From an uncultured Candidatus Udaeobacter sp. (GTDB taxonomy: Bacteria; Verrucomicrobiota; Verrucomicrobiia; Chthoniobacterales; UBA10450), in contig CATPAV010000130.1 of the NCBI GenBank assembly GCA_955652245.1, forward strand, positions 1-18,621: a stretch of 18,621 nucleotides of DNA, given 5' to 3'. This document shows, piece by piece, positions 7,811 to 15,517 of the stretch (positions within the stretch are counted from its first letter, which is position 1; each line of letters opens with the position of its first letter). Both the position numbers and the translations under genes were made by a program. The notes under the pieces are model-generated. The model did not search any database, was not told where the DNA came from, and worked only from the letters and a program-made list of their open reading frames with translations.

Positions 7811-8149
7811 ATGAAAAAACTGGAAGCGATTATCAAACCGTTCAAGCTCGAAGAGGTCAAAGAGGCACTCGCCGAATTGGGAATTGAAGGAATGACCGTC
7901 ACAGAAGTGAAAGGGTTCGGGCGGCAAAAAGGGCACACCGAGATTTATCGCGGTAGCGAATACACCGTGGACTTTCTCCCGAAAGTGAAAGTGGAAGTCG
8001 TGCTGGCAGACGATCTGGTGGAAAAAGCAGTGAGCGAAGTCGTGCGCGCCGCCAAGACCGGCAAAATCGGCGATGGAAAAGTTTTCGTTCTTCCAGTGGA
8101 GCACGCCGTGCGCATCCGCACGGAAGAGATCGGCGAGAAAGCGGTGTAA
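7811..8149 (+). CDS. glnB: Nitrogen regulatory protein P-II
   Basis: PII is the small trimeric sensor of 2-oxoglutarate, ATP/ADP and, through uridylylation, glutamine status; it controls glutamine synthetase modification and other nitrogen targets in the cytoplasm. The 112-residue protein has the standard length and near-textbook sequence: 'MKKLEAIIKPFKLEEVKEAL' at the start, the T-loop 'KGFGRQKGHTEIYRG' at 34-48, the uridylylation tyrosine Y51 in 'SEYTVDFLPK', and 'TGKIGDGK' at 83-90 in the nucleotide-binding B-loop region. The start is ATG at 7811 with no clear SD. glnA follows after 146 bases on the same strand, the classic partner. The gene lies divergent from dnaE. GlnB rather than GlnK is favoured by the glnA linkage and the absence of amtB. 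Confidence 0.97.
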   Translation: MKKLEAIIKPFKLEEVKEALAELGIEGMTVTEVKGFGRQKGHTEIYRGSEYTVDFLPKVKVEVVLADDLVEKAVSEVVRAAKTGKIGDGKVFVLPVEHAVRIRTEEIGEKAV

Positions 8150-8212
8150 ATGTGGGAAGGGCCTTGGCGCCCCGACGATCGCCGCATCGGCAGCTCCCGC
8201 ATTGCATTTAGT

Positions 8213-8287
8213 GATTTAGCGAATTAACGATTTAGCGATTTAGCGATTTTCCATTAGTCCAACACTCCACCACTCCAAAACTCCAAC
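8213..8287. repeat. Two adjoining octamer tandem repeat arrays upstream of glnA
   Basis: From 8213 to 8244 there are four 8-base units: gatttagc, gaattaac, gatttagc, gatttagc. From 8256 to 8287 there are four more of a different sequence: agtccaac, actccacc, actccaaa, actccaac. Both arrays share an exact 8-base period and lie end to end, stopping 8 bases before the glnA ATG. They occupy the place where an SD would be expected; none is visible. The unit 'atttagcgat' also appears at 190-199 beside yqgE. Confidence 0.75.
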
Positions 8288-8295
8288 TCAATCCC

Positions 8296-9717
8296 ATGGC
8301 CAACAAGAAAACTCCATCCGACGTCAGCAAAATGATCAAAGACCACGACGTAAAGCTCGTGGATTTCAAATTCACCGATCTCCCCGGCACCTGGCAGCAT
8401 TTTACGACGACGCTCACCGAATATAACGACGATATTTTTACGGAAGGGCTCGGCTTTGACGGCTCAAGCATTCGTGGATGGAAAGTGATCAACGCATCGG
8501 ACATGCTCGTCATTCCCGACCCGACGACGGCGTGGATCGACATCTTCAATGCCGAACCGACGCTCAGTTTGATTTGCACGATTGTTGATCCGATCACGCG
8601 CGAGCCGTACGATCGCGATCCGCGAGGCGTTGCCGAAAAGGCGGAAGCTTACTTACAAAGCACCGGCATCGCTGACACTGCGTTCTTCGGCCCGGAAGCG
8701 GAGTTTTTCATCTTCGACGACGTTCGCTTCGGCTACACGGCGAATTCGTCATTTCATCAAATCGATAGCGCCGAGGGCCATTGGAACAGCGCACGTGAGG
8801 AGTTTCCGAATCTTGGTTACAAAATTCGGGCTAAAGAAGGTTATTTCCCTGTTCCGCCGATGGACACGTTGCAAGACATCCGCAATGAGATGGCACTGGA
8901 ACTGGAGAAAGCCGGCGTCCCGATCGATAAACAGCATCATGAAGTCGCTACGGCCGGGCAGGCCGAAATTGATGTGCGTTTCGCCCCGCTCAAAGTGATG
9001 GGCGACTCGATGCAGTATTACAAATACATCATTCGCAACGTCGCCAGGAAACATAATAAGACGGTCACGTTCATGCCGAAGCCGCTTTTTGCCGATAACG
9101 GCTCGGGCATGCACACCCACATATCGCTCTGGAAAAATGGCAAACCGCTCTTTGCTGGGAATGGTTACGCGGGTTTAAGTGAGGCGGCGCTCTTCTTTAT
9201 TGGCGGGATTTTGAAGCACGCCCCCGCGCTCACCTGCATCACGAATCCGACCACGAACAGCTTCAAACGCCTCGTCCCGGGATTCGAAGCACCGGTCAAT
9301 CTCGCCTATTCCGCCCGCAATCGCTCCGCCGCCATTCGCATCCCGACTTATTCCGCCAGTCCAAAGGCGAAACGAATTGAATTTCGCACGCCCGACGCTT
9401 CGGCGAATCCTTACATCGCGTTCTCCGCAATGCTGCTTGCCGGTCTTGATGGAATCCAGAACCGCATCGATCCCGGCGATCCGCTCGACAAAAATCTTTA
9501 CGAACTGCCGCCGGAAGAGCTGGCGCAAGTTGCGAGCGTGCCCGATTCGCTTCGCGGCGCAGTCGAAGCGCTCCAAGCCGATCATTCCTTCCTGCTACGC
9601 GGCGACGTCTTCAACGAGGACTTCATCGCCAACTGGATCGACATGAAACAAAAAGAATACGACGCGCTGCGCCTCCGGCCGCACCCGTATGAGTTTAGTA
9701 TGTATTACGACGTGTGA
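8296..9717 (+). CDS. glnA: Glutamine synthetase, type I (GSI-beta-like)
   Basis: The enzyme makes glutamine from glutamate, ammonia and ATP as a dodecamer and is the main entry of ammonium into metabolism. The 473 residues match GSI length. Seen are 'GLGFDGSSIRGW' (51-62), the metal-binding glutamates in 'FGPEAEFFIFD' (131-141, E134 and E136), 'KEGYFPVPPMD' (180-190), 'NGSGMHTH' (268-275), 'NPTTNSFKRLVPGFEAPV' (317-334) and 'RIEFRTPD' (360-367). 'DKNLYELPPEE' places the adenylylation tyrosine at Y402, equivalent to E. coli Y397, so control by GlnE/PII is likely. The start is ATG at 8296, immediately after the octamer repeats and without an SD. It sits downstream of glnB on the same strand. 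Confidence 0.98.
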   Translation: MANKKTPSDVSKMIKDHDVKLVDFKFTDLPGTWQHFTTTLTEYNDDIFTEGLGFDGSSIRGWKVINASDMLVIPDPTTAWIDIFNAEPTLSLICTIVDPITREPYDRDPRGVAEKAEAYLQSTGIADTAFFGPEAEFFIFDDVRFGYTANSSFHQIDSAEGHWNSAREEFPNLGYKIRAKEGYFPVPPMDTLQDIRNEMALELEKAGVPIDKQHHEVATAGQAEIDVRFAPLKVMGDSMQYYKYIIRNVARKHNKTVTFMPKPLFADNGSGMHTHISLWKNGKPLFAGNGYAGLSEAALFFIGGILKHAPALTCITNPTTNSFKRLVPGFEAPVNLAYSARNRSAAIRIPTYSASPKAKRIEFRTPDASANPYIAFSAMLLAGLDGIQNRIDPGDPLDKNLYELPPEELAQVASVPDSLRGAVEALQADHSFLLRGDVFNEDFIANWIDMKQKEYDALRLRPHPYEFSMYYDV

Positions 9718-9797
9718 TCCTGGGGGGAGCGGCTTGTGGCGTGCGTTATCAATTTGCGAAGCGGCCGCGAAGACAGAGATCGAAAACGGAGTAAACC

Positions 9798-10217
9798 GTG
9801 AACGATCCAGAGAAGACAACGGCAACCCAACCTTCCCTCTACGAGCGGCTTGGCGGAATTTATAGTATCGCGACCGTGGTCGATGATTTTATCGACCGTA
9901 TCATGACTGACCCTCGCCTGAACGCCAATCCGGCGGTCAACGAGGCACATCATCGGGTGCCGCCAGCGGGTTTCAAGTATCTGGTTACCGAAATGGTCGG
10001 TTGGGCCGCGGGCGGCCCCCAGAAATATACTGGACGCCCGATGCGCGAGTCTCATCAGCAGCTGAACATCACACCCAAAGAGTGGGATGCTTTCATGGAT
10101 GACTTTCAACAGACACTCGCCAAATTCGGCGTGCCCGCTGCGGAGCAAGCGGAATTGAAGGCTATCGTTAACAGCACCTACGGCGACATCGTGATTGCCA
10201 AATCGTCACCGGATTGA
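9798..10217 (+). CDS. Truncated haemoglobin, group I-like
   Basis: The protein has 139 residues, slightly longer than the usual 120-135 of small bacterial globins. It begins its fold with 'SLYERLGGIYSIATVVDDF' (13-31), the typical helix A/B start. The probable proximal haem ligand is H86 in 'GRPMRESHQQLNITPKEWDAF', followed by the helix G/H pattern 'FGVPAAEQAEL'. Truncated globins of this group bind O2 and NO and often act as NO dioxygenases; the role here is not shown by sequence. The start is GTG at 9798 with ggag at 9788-9791 as SD. It follows glnA by 80 bases and precedes the MOSC gene by 30, both on the plus strand, so read-through is possible. Group I versus II is judged by eye only. 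Confidence 0.88.
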   Translation: MNDPEKTTATQPSLYERLGGIYSIATVVDDFIDRIMTDPRLNANPAVNEAHHRVPPAGFKYLVTEMVGWAAGGPQKYTGRPMRESHQQLNITPKEWDAFMDDFQQTLAKFGVPAAEQAELKAIVNSTYGDIVIAKSSPD

Positions 10218-10247
10218 CCTGTACCATATTCAAAAAGGAAATCTAAA

Positions 10248-11033
10248 ATGAGCATCATCGGAAAGGTCGATAGCCTTTGGCGTTATCCCGTCAAAAGCAT
10301 GCGTGGCGAGGAGTTGGATGAAGCTTTTGCGGGTTTCTCAGGAATTTATGGCGACCGGCTCTTCGCCTTCAGGAGCTCGGCCAGTCCGAAGGGGTTCCCA
10401 TATCTGACAGCCCGCGAGCAGCAAAAACTTCTGCAACACCGTCCGCGCTTCCGTAATCCCAACAAAGCAGCGCGACCCGTCAATTTGGCCGAAGCCGAGA
10501 GCTTGGGCGCGACTCCGGTTTCAGCCGATCTTACGGAATTGATTGTCGATGTTGAGACACCGGGTGGAGAAAGCCTTGCGATTGATGATCCTGCTTTGAT
10601 TGACACTCTTCGCGATGGGATCGATCAAAAGCATCAACTCACACTGATGCGATCGGAGCGGGCCCTGACCGATTGCCGTCCGGTATCGATCTTTAGTTTG
10701 CAATCGGCGCGGCAATTGGCCGAAGAGACGGACACGCCGGTCGATAAGCGCCGGTTCCGAGCAAATATCTATGTGGATTTAACGTCCGCCGAAGGTTTCG
10801 CTGAGAACGAGTTTGTCGGTCGATCCGTCCAGATTGGGCCGAAGGTGGTTGTTAGGATTCTGGAGCGCGATCCGCGCTGCATGATGATCACGCTCGATCC
10901 CGACACCGGAGAAAAAACGCCGACGCTACTGAAGAAAGTAGCGCAAGCTCACGATGGCATGGCGGGTGTTTATGGTGCTGTGCTGGTGGAAGGGACGCTG
11001 CGCAAAGGCGATCCGGTGGAAGCGTTAGAGTAA
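10248..11033 (+). CDS. MOSC-domain protein
   Basis: This 261-residue protein has a MOSC_N-type barrel at its start ('GKVDSLWRYPVKSMRGEEL', 5-23, and 'YGDRLFAF', 34-41) and a C-terminal MOSC domain with 'KRRFRANIYVDL' (167-178) and the conserved cysteine C211 in 'DPRCMMITLDPDTGEKTP'. MOSC domains bind molybdenum cofactor or carry sulfur, as in mARC, YiiM and YcbX. This one lacks the ferredoxin domain of YcbX, so an electron partner would be separate. The start ATG at 10248 has the strongest SD of the window, aaagga near 10232-10237. It lies 30 bases after the globin gene. The pairing of a globin with a Moco-type protein hints at nitrogen-oxide or N-hydroxyl chemistry, an inference only. Confidence 0.88.
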   Translation: MSIIGKVDSLWRYPVKSMRGEELDEAFAGFSGIYGDRLFAFRSSASPKGFPYLTAREQQKLLQHRPRFRNPNKAARPVNLAEAESLGATPVSADLTELIVDVETPGGESLAIDDPALIDTLRDGIDQKHQLTLMRSERALTDCRPVSIFSLQSARQLAEETDTPVDKRRFRANIYVDLTSAEGFAENEFVGRSVQIGPKVVVRILERDPRCMMITLDPDTGEKTPTLLKKVAQAHDGMAGVYGAVLVEGTLRKGDPVEALE

Positions 11034-11093
11034 CGCATCCTCGTCGCGGCGGGCAGCTCGCATTTTTCTTAACAAACGGTTAGTAAACGCCTC

Positions 11094-11435
11094 ATGTACG
11101 AACATCGAAAGCAGCCTCTCCTCAGCGCGGCTAAGTTTGCAAAGCGAGTAATTCGCCATTTCATCCTCGCGCTCCTTGTCCTCGCCGTAGGTTTGGGAAT
11201 CGGAGTATTGGGGTATCACCGCCTAGGTGAGCTGAACTGGATTGATTCGCTCCTGAATGCTTCAATGATTTTAGGCGGCATGGGGCCTGTAGATGCTCTC
11301 CATTCTTCGGCGGCCAAAATATTTGCTTCCTGTTACGCTTTGTTCTCCGGGCTGGCTTTTATCGGCGTAGCATCCTTGATCGTGGCGCCGTTTGCACATC
11401 GCATTTTGCACCGCTTCCATCTCGATAAAGAATAA
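11094..11435 (+). CDS. Small two-helix membrane protein, channel-like without a K+ filter
   Basis: The 113 residues form a basic N-terminus (1-21), a membrane helix (about 22-42, 'HFILALLVLAVGLGIGVLGY'), a re-entrant-looking segment (50-66, 'DSLLNASMILGGMGPV'), a second membrane helix (about 72-99) and a basic tail 'HRILHRFHLDKE'. The helix-pore-helix layout is that of two-TM ion channels, but the filter position reads 'GGMGP' instead of 'TVGYGD', so K+ selectivity is not expected. I recall similar short proteins carrying 'NASMILGGMGPV' in other bacteria, sometimes labelled as ion-channel-like; the function is unknown to me. The ATG at 11094 has no obvious SD. The neighbours are the MOSC gene (60 bases before) and carbonic anhydrase (79 after), same strand. 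Confidence 0.8.
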   Translation: MYEHRKQPLLSAAKFAKRVIRHFILALLVLAVGLGIGVLGYHRLGELNWIDSLLNASMILGGMGPVDALHSSAAKIFASCYALFSGLAFIGVASLIVAPFAHRILHRFHLDKE

Positions 11436-11514
11436 GAGATCCCACGTTTTTCATTTTTCCCTGCACGCCCAGGCCCATCCAATCATTCCAAACGCACGTG
11501 AAAGAAAAAATATT

Positions 11515-12267
11515 ATGACAAAGACATACCTTGCACTCCTCGTTCTCACGGCTGGTGTACTTAGCTGCAACCAGCTTGCCTGCGCCGCCGATCCGACCCA
11601 TGTCGACCAAGCGATCGTACCTCCCGCCGAAGCGATGTCCCGACTGAAAGAGGGCAATGGACGCTACACAAGCGGCAATCAGCAGCATCCACATGAGTCG
11701 AGCGAGGAAAGAATACAGTTGGCAACCAACAGCTATGAAAACGCGAGCCTGATCTTTCCAGAGATGACAAAGCGGCGCGAGGAACTAACAAAAAGTCAGC
11801 ACCCGTTTGCGATCGTTCTAGGCTGCGCTGATTCGCGCGTTCCGCCTGAGATCGTGTTTGATCAAGGGCTCGGCGATCTATTTGTGGTGCGCGTTGCAGG
11901 CAACGTGATCGACGATCACAGTCTTGGCAGCATTGAATATGCGGTCGATCATCTAGGGGTGCGCCTCGTCGTGGTGCTCGGACATCAGAGGTGCGGCGCC
12001 GTCAAGGCTGCAAAGGAAACGATCGCCGCCAAAACCAAAGCGCCTGCCCACATTCAGTCGCTCGTCACGGCCATCCAGCCGGCGGTTGAAGCGACACTCA
12101 AAGACGACCTTGAAGCAACGGTCGAAGCGAACGTAAAGAATGTCACGCAGGCGCTGCGTTCATCCGTGCCGATTCTCAAACCCAAAGTTGATTCCGGTGA
12201 GCTCAAGGTCGTCGGCGCTTATTACAGCCTCGATACCGGTTCGGTCGTTTTTTTAGATGAAAAGTAA
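11515..12267 (+). CDS. Exported beta-class carbonic anhydrase
   Basis: The enzyme interconverts CO2 and bicarbonate. The 250-residue form starting at ATG 11515 opens with a clear export signal (1-24, 'MTKTYLALLVLTAG' then 'ACA' before AD), so it should work in the periplasm. Cleavage after 'ACA' by signal peptidase I is likely; a lipobox-like 'VLSC' at 15-18 makes a lipoprotein possible. Zinc ligands are C104 in 'CADSRVPPE' with the D106/R108 pair, H157 and C160 in 'GHQRCGAV'. The end 'GAYYSLDTGSVVFL' is typical of the family. The frame is open further upstream (to 11392), but that part overlaps the channel-like gene and lacks family features, so I exclude it. Exported beta-carbonic anhydrases are less common than cytoplasmic ones. 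Confidence 0.93.
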   Translation: MTKTYLALLVLTAGVLSCNQLACAADPTHVDQAIVPPAEAMSRLKEGNGRYTSGNQQHPHESSEERIQLATNSYENASLIFPEMTKRREELTKSQHPFAIVLGCADSRVPPEIVFDQGLGDLFVVRVAGNVIDDHSLGSIEYAVDHLGVRLVVVLGHQRCGAVKAAKETIAAKTKAPAHIQSLVTAIQPAVEATLKDDLEATVEANVKNVTQALRSSVPILKPKVDSGELKVVGAYYSLDTGSVVFLDEK

Positions 12268-12345
12268 GCCGGTACAAAAAGTAGCGAGGTTCGCTTGAGA
12301 GCGCCGCAGTTGATTTTGCGTCGCCAGTTTCTTTGCGCGACATGA

Positions 12346-13791
12346 ATGCCGGATATGGCAACCGGCGAAACGATCGAATCGTACGTGCCCGCGCGGCTCG
12401 ACCGGATGCCGTGGAGCCGATGGCATTGGCTAATTGTTGTCTCGCTGGGCGCCACGTGGATTCTCGATGGTCTCGAAGTCACGCTCGCCGGCTCGTTAGG
12501 CGGAATCTTAACACGCCGTGAGACTCTCGGATTAAGCGATACCCAGGTCGGCGCCAGCGCTACGTTTTACCTCGCCGGCGCCGTGCTCGGCGCGCTCCTT
12601 TTCGGTTACGGAACGGACCGGCTCGGACGAAAGAAATTATTCTTCATCACGGTCGCGGTCTATCTAATCGCAACGGGATTGACGGCGTTTTCCTGGAATT
12701 TTGCGAGCTATTCCTTTTTTCGCGCGCTGACCGGCGCGGGCATCGGCGGGGAGTATGCGGCGATTAATTCGGCAATCGACGAACTGATTCCGGCGCGCTT
12801 ACGCGGTCGTGTGGATTTGATGATCAACGGCTCCTACTGGCTTGGCGCGGCCCTTGGATCGACAGCGACAATAATTCTTCTCGATTCGCGCTATTTGCCG
12901 ATCTGGTTGGGTTGGCGCTGCGCATTTGGGATCGGCGCGACGCTTGGTCTCGTCATAATTTTCTTTCGTCGTTGGATCCCGGAAAGTCCGCGCTGGCTCA
13001 TGATCCACGGACGGAATCCTGAGGCGGAACAGATCGTTGGTGAAGTCGAACGAACGATCACGACGCATCCGGAAACGCCGTCTGCACACGACGCGCCGCC
13101 CACACGGATTCGAACGCGCACTCATACGCCGTGGTCGGAAATGTGGAATGCAATCGTGCACGAGCACCGGCGGCGTTCGCTGCTCAGTTTTGTACTGATG
13201 CTGACGCAGGCCTTTTTTTATAACGCGATCTTTTTCACCTACGCGCTCGTATTGATCCGATTTTACTCGGTGCCGGAAAAAAATGTGGGCAGCTATTTGT
13301 TGCCGTTCGCTCTGGGAAATGTGCTCGGGCCGCTGTTGCTCGGGCATTTGTTCGACACCATCGGCCGTAAACAAATGATCACCGCCACCTATGGACTAGC
13401 GGGGATTTTGCTCGCAGTGACCGCCTGTCTTTTTCACGCGGGCATTCTAACTGCGCAAACGCAAACACTGGCGTGGACGGTAATCTTTTTCATCGCCTCG
13501 GCAGCGGCGAGTTCGGCTTATTTGACGGTGAGCGAGATTTTCCCGTTGGAAATTCGAGCTCTGGCGATCGCGATCTTTTACGCGATCGGAACGCTGGCAG
13601 GCGGAGTCGGCGCTCCCGTGTTGTTTGGGTGGATCATTGGCACGGGATCGATTACCGCATTGTTTATCGGATATCTCGTTGCCGCGGGATTAATGATTCT
13701 TGGGGCACTGGTCGAAGCGTGGATCGGCGTGCCGGCCGAACAGCGATCACTCGAAGATGTGGCCGCGCCGCTTTCCAGCCGCGGATTGTAG
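12346..13791 (+). CDS. MFS transporter (sugar/aromatic-acid porter-like)
   Basis: The 481-residue protein has the 12-helix layout of the major facilitator superfamily. Motif A appears as 'GYGTDRLGRKK' (87-97) and again in the second half as 'GHLFDTIGRKQ' (333-343). 'GAGIGGEYAAINSAIDELIPARLRGR' (about 130-155) and 'WIPESPRWL' (210-218) are typical of metabolite/sugar-porter subfamilies, and TM1 carries an acidic pair in 'DGLE' (41-44). A hydrophilic central loop spans about 220-275. The substrate cannot be told. The start is ATG 12346; ATG 12355 is also possible. It ends six bases before the convergent thpR stop. The gap from carbonic anhydrase is 78 bases with no terminator seen. Confidence 0.93.
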   Translation: MPDMATGETIESYVPARLDRMPWSRWHWLIVVSLGATWILDGLEVTLAGSLGGILTRRETLGLSDTQVGASATFYLAGAVLGALLFGYGTDRLGRKKLFFITVAVYLIATGLTAFSWNFASYSFFRALTGAGIGGEYAAINSAIDELIPARLRGRVDLMINGSYWLGAALGSTATIILLDSRYLPIWLGWRCAFGIGATLGLVIIFFRRWIPESPRWLMIHGRNPEAEQIVGEVERTITTHPETPSAHDAPPTRIRTRTHTPWSEMWNAIVHEHRRRSLLSFVLMLTQAFFYNAIFFTYALVLIRFYSVPEKNVGSYLLPFALGNVLGPLLLGHLFDTIGRKQMITATYGLAGILLAVTACLFHAGILTAQTQTLAWTVIFFIASAAASSAYLTVSEIFPLEIRALAIAIFYAIGTLAGGVGAPVLFGWIIGTGSITALFIGYLVAAGLMILGALVEAWIGVPAEQRSLEDVAAPLSSRGL

Positions 13792-13797
13792 CGGGCG

Positions 13798-14385
13798 CTA
13801 CGGGAGTGTTGGTTTGATTTCATCCGACGGCCACAGACCGCCGCTACATTGCACCGTCAGCTCACGGGTGTGAATTGGGCCCGCCGGCGTCAGTTTGCTC
13901 GAATAAAGATGAAATGAATCGACCCGGATCATTCCCGCATCGAGATCGGCATTCGCTTTCAGAAATTTCCGCACTGTTTGCGGCGAGATGCGCTGGCATC
14001 GCGCGAGGGTGACGTGTGGATGGAACGGCCGCAACTCCGGCTCAAGCCCCGCAGCTAACGCGCCTTCCTGCATCCGTTTGTGCAATTGGAAAAGATGGGG
14101 ATGTCCGCGACCGACGCCAATCCAAATAATTTTCGGCTCATCTTTCGGTGGAAACATTCCCACACTAATGATCGGCAGAAAGAAAGCGCTGAAAACAATT
14201 GCGCTCAACTTTTCTCGGAATGTTAGATCGACATCGTCCGGGACATCACCAAAAAAACCGAGCGTAAGATGCATCTTTTCAGGTTCAATCCAGCGTACGC
14301 CGCGAATTTGCGGATCGAGATCGACAAGGAGACGTTTGGTTGATTCCGGCAGATCAATCGCGACGAAGAGCCGTTTGCCTGTCAT
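13798..14385 (-). CDS. thpR: RNA 2',3'-cyclic phosphodiesterase (2H family)
   Basis: ThpR (formerly LigT) hydrolyses 2',3'-cyclic phosphate at RNA ends. The 195-residue protein carries both catalytic 2H motifs: HLTL at 39-42 ('EKMHLTLGFFGDV') and HVTL at 124-127 ('FHPHVTLARC'). It also shows the usual start 'RLFVAIDLPE' (5-14) and the late 'FHLYSSKLTPAGPIHT' (about 158-173). The start ATG overlaps the TGA of the SDR gene as ATGA (14382-14385), indicating translational coupling. It is the last gene of the rpoZ-smpB-SDR-thpR run and converges on the MFS gene. Confidence 0.95.
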   Translation of the reverse strand: MTGKRLFVAIDLPESTKRLLVDLDPQIRGVRWIEPEKMHLTLGFFGDVPDDVDLTFREKLSAIVFSAFFLPIISVGMFPPKDEPKIIWIGVGRGHPHLFQLHKRMQEGALAAGLEPELRPFHPHVTLARCQRISPQTVRKFLKANADLDAGMIRVDSFHLYSSKLTPAGPIHTRELTVQCSGGLWPSDEIKPTLP

Positions 14386-15422
14386 TTCGCTATTCGCGGG
14401 GGCATTTCGTTATTACGCAAGGTGGCGCGATCGGCGAGCCGCGTCATCCATGCAGGAACCAGGCGTCGGGTTTCAGATCCCGTGCGCGATTCATCGCCTT
14501 CATTCTTATCCGCCGCTTTGGGTAGAAAACAGTTCACGATTTTCATCCCGTAGCCTGTCAGATTCGGAAAAAGTGCATTCCCAAGAACGGCTGTTCGCGC
14601 GGCATATGTGAGCGTGAGCGAGGGCTGACCACGACGACAGGCAGCGAGAATTTTTCGCCCAGCGCGCTCGGCATTCATGGAGATCAACGGCGCTCCAGCG
14701 GAAGCCGCGAACCAGGCAAATTCGGAATCATGCCTGCCTTTGAATTTTGCATTCACGTGCGAGCCGGTTCGCATCATTCCTGGAGCGACAGTTGTTACAT
14801 AAATTTTGTCCAGGGCGAGTTCGGCCCGAATGGCATCAGAGAAACCGGTGAGCGCAAATTTGCTCACGCTATAGGCTGCGAGATGGGGCACGGCGATTTT
14901 GCCGGCGATGGAGGAGATATTAACGATGCGACCACCGCCCCACGTCCGCATCTCGGGAACAACTTCCGAGATCAATGCATACGGCGCCCAAAAATGCACC
15001 GCCATCGAACGTTCGAAATCCTCTCGCGTCATGTGCTCGAGCGGACCGACCTCGATGATGCCGGCGTTGTTAATCAAGATGTCGATCTTGCCGAAGCGAT
15101 CGATGGTTTGACGGATGGCAGACTGAATTTGTTCGGAATCGAGCAGATCGCATTGAATGGTAATCACCCGACCGCCACGTCCCGCCAGGTCAGTTTTTGC
15201 GCGGATCAATTCCTCATTGTCCCTCGCAAGGAGCGCAACTTTGCCGCCTGCAGCACAAATTTGTCGCGCCAGCACCAAACCGAGGCCACGCGATCCGCCG
15301 GTGATAAGCGCAACTTTGTTTCTTAGGGAGAAATGCAGCGTCCGGATTATTCGAAGAGTTAGCCAAGCAGCGAAAACAAGGGCGACTGCGAGTAGGAGAA
15401 AGCGGCTGTTCATGTTCGACAT
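14382..15422 (-). CDS. Membrane-anchored short-chain dehydrogenase/reductase
   Basis: An NAD(P)-dependent oxidoreductase of the SDR superfamily, 346 residues from ATG 15422 (a GTG at 15425 and an ATG at 15413 are alternatives). An N-terminal membrane helix (about 7-26) precedes the Rossmann fold. Seen are the cofactor motif 'TGGSRGLG' (41-48), 'NNAG' (118-121), the catalytic serine in 'NISSIAG' (168-174) and 'YSVSK' with Y184 and K188. The C-terminal extension of about 60 residues is unusual for classical SDRs and ends in a basic, unstructured tail. The layout resembles the membrane-anchored 'DHRS7-like' type; the substrate is unknown. Its TGA overlaps the thpR start. A 95-base gap with two hairpins separates it from smpB. 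Confidence 0.92.
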   Translation of the reverse strand: MSNMNSRFLLLAVALVFAAWLTLRIIRTLHFSLRNKVALITGGSRGLGLVLARQICAAGGKVALLARDNEELIRAKTDLAGRGGRVITIQCDLLDSEQIQSAIRQTIDRFGKIDILINNAGIIEVGPLEHMTREDFERSMAVHFWAPYALISEVVPEMRTWGGGRIVNISSIAGKIAVPHLAAYSVSKFALTGFSDAIRAELALDKIYVTTVAPGMMRTGSHVNAKFKGRHDSEFAWFAASAGAPLISMNAERAGRKILAACRRGQPSLTLTYAARTAVLGNALFPNLTGYGMKIVNCFLPKAADKNEGDESRTGSETRRLVPAWMTRLADRATLRNNEMPPRIAK

Positions 15423-15441
15423 CACAATTCAGCAGAGGCCG

Positions 15442-15488
15442 CTTCGCGGCAAGGTGCCGCGAAGAACAGGCTGGCAGCCAGCGCTGCC
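15442..15488. repeat. Pair of palindromic hairpins in the smpB-SDR gap
   Basis: cttcgcggca (15442-15451) and tgccgcgaag (15455-15464) form a perfect 10-base stem around a 3-base loop. Directly next to it, ggcagc (15473-15478) and gctgcc (15483-15488) form a 6-base stem. The stretch acaggctggcagcc (15466-15479) matches 13 of 14 bases of the element at 15987-16000. No T-tract follows on the minus strand, so this is more like a REP-type element than an intrinsic terminator. Confidence 0.65.
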
Positions 15489-15517
15489 TTGCGCGCATCA
15501 GTCAATCGATTGTCGAT

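Noticed and set aside
11392..11514. Upstream 41-residue extension of the carbonic anhydrase frame
   Set aside because: It overlaps the end of the channel-like gene and would bury the clear signal peptide that starts at 11515.
12799..13374. 191-residue minus-strand open frame
   Set aside because: It is antisense to the MFS transporter; very Arg-rich and without family pattern.
14730..15326. 198-residue plus-strand open frame
   Set aside because: It is fully antisense to the SDR gene, whose Rossmann and catalytic motifs are intact.
15442..15464. Intrinsic terminator after smpB
   Set aside because: The stem is perfect, but no T-tract follows it on the minus strand.
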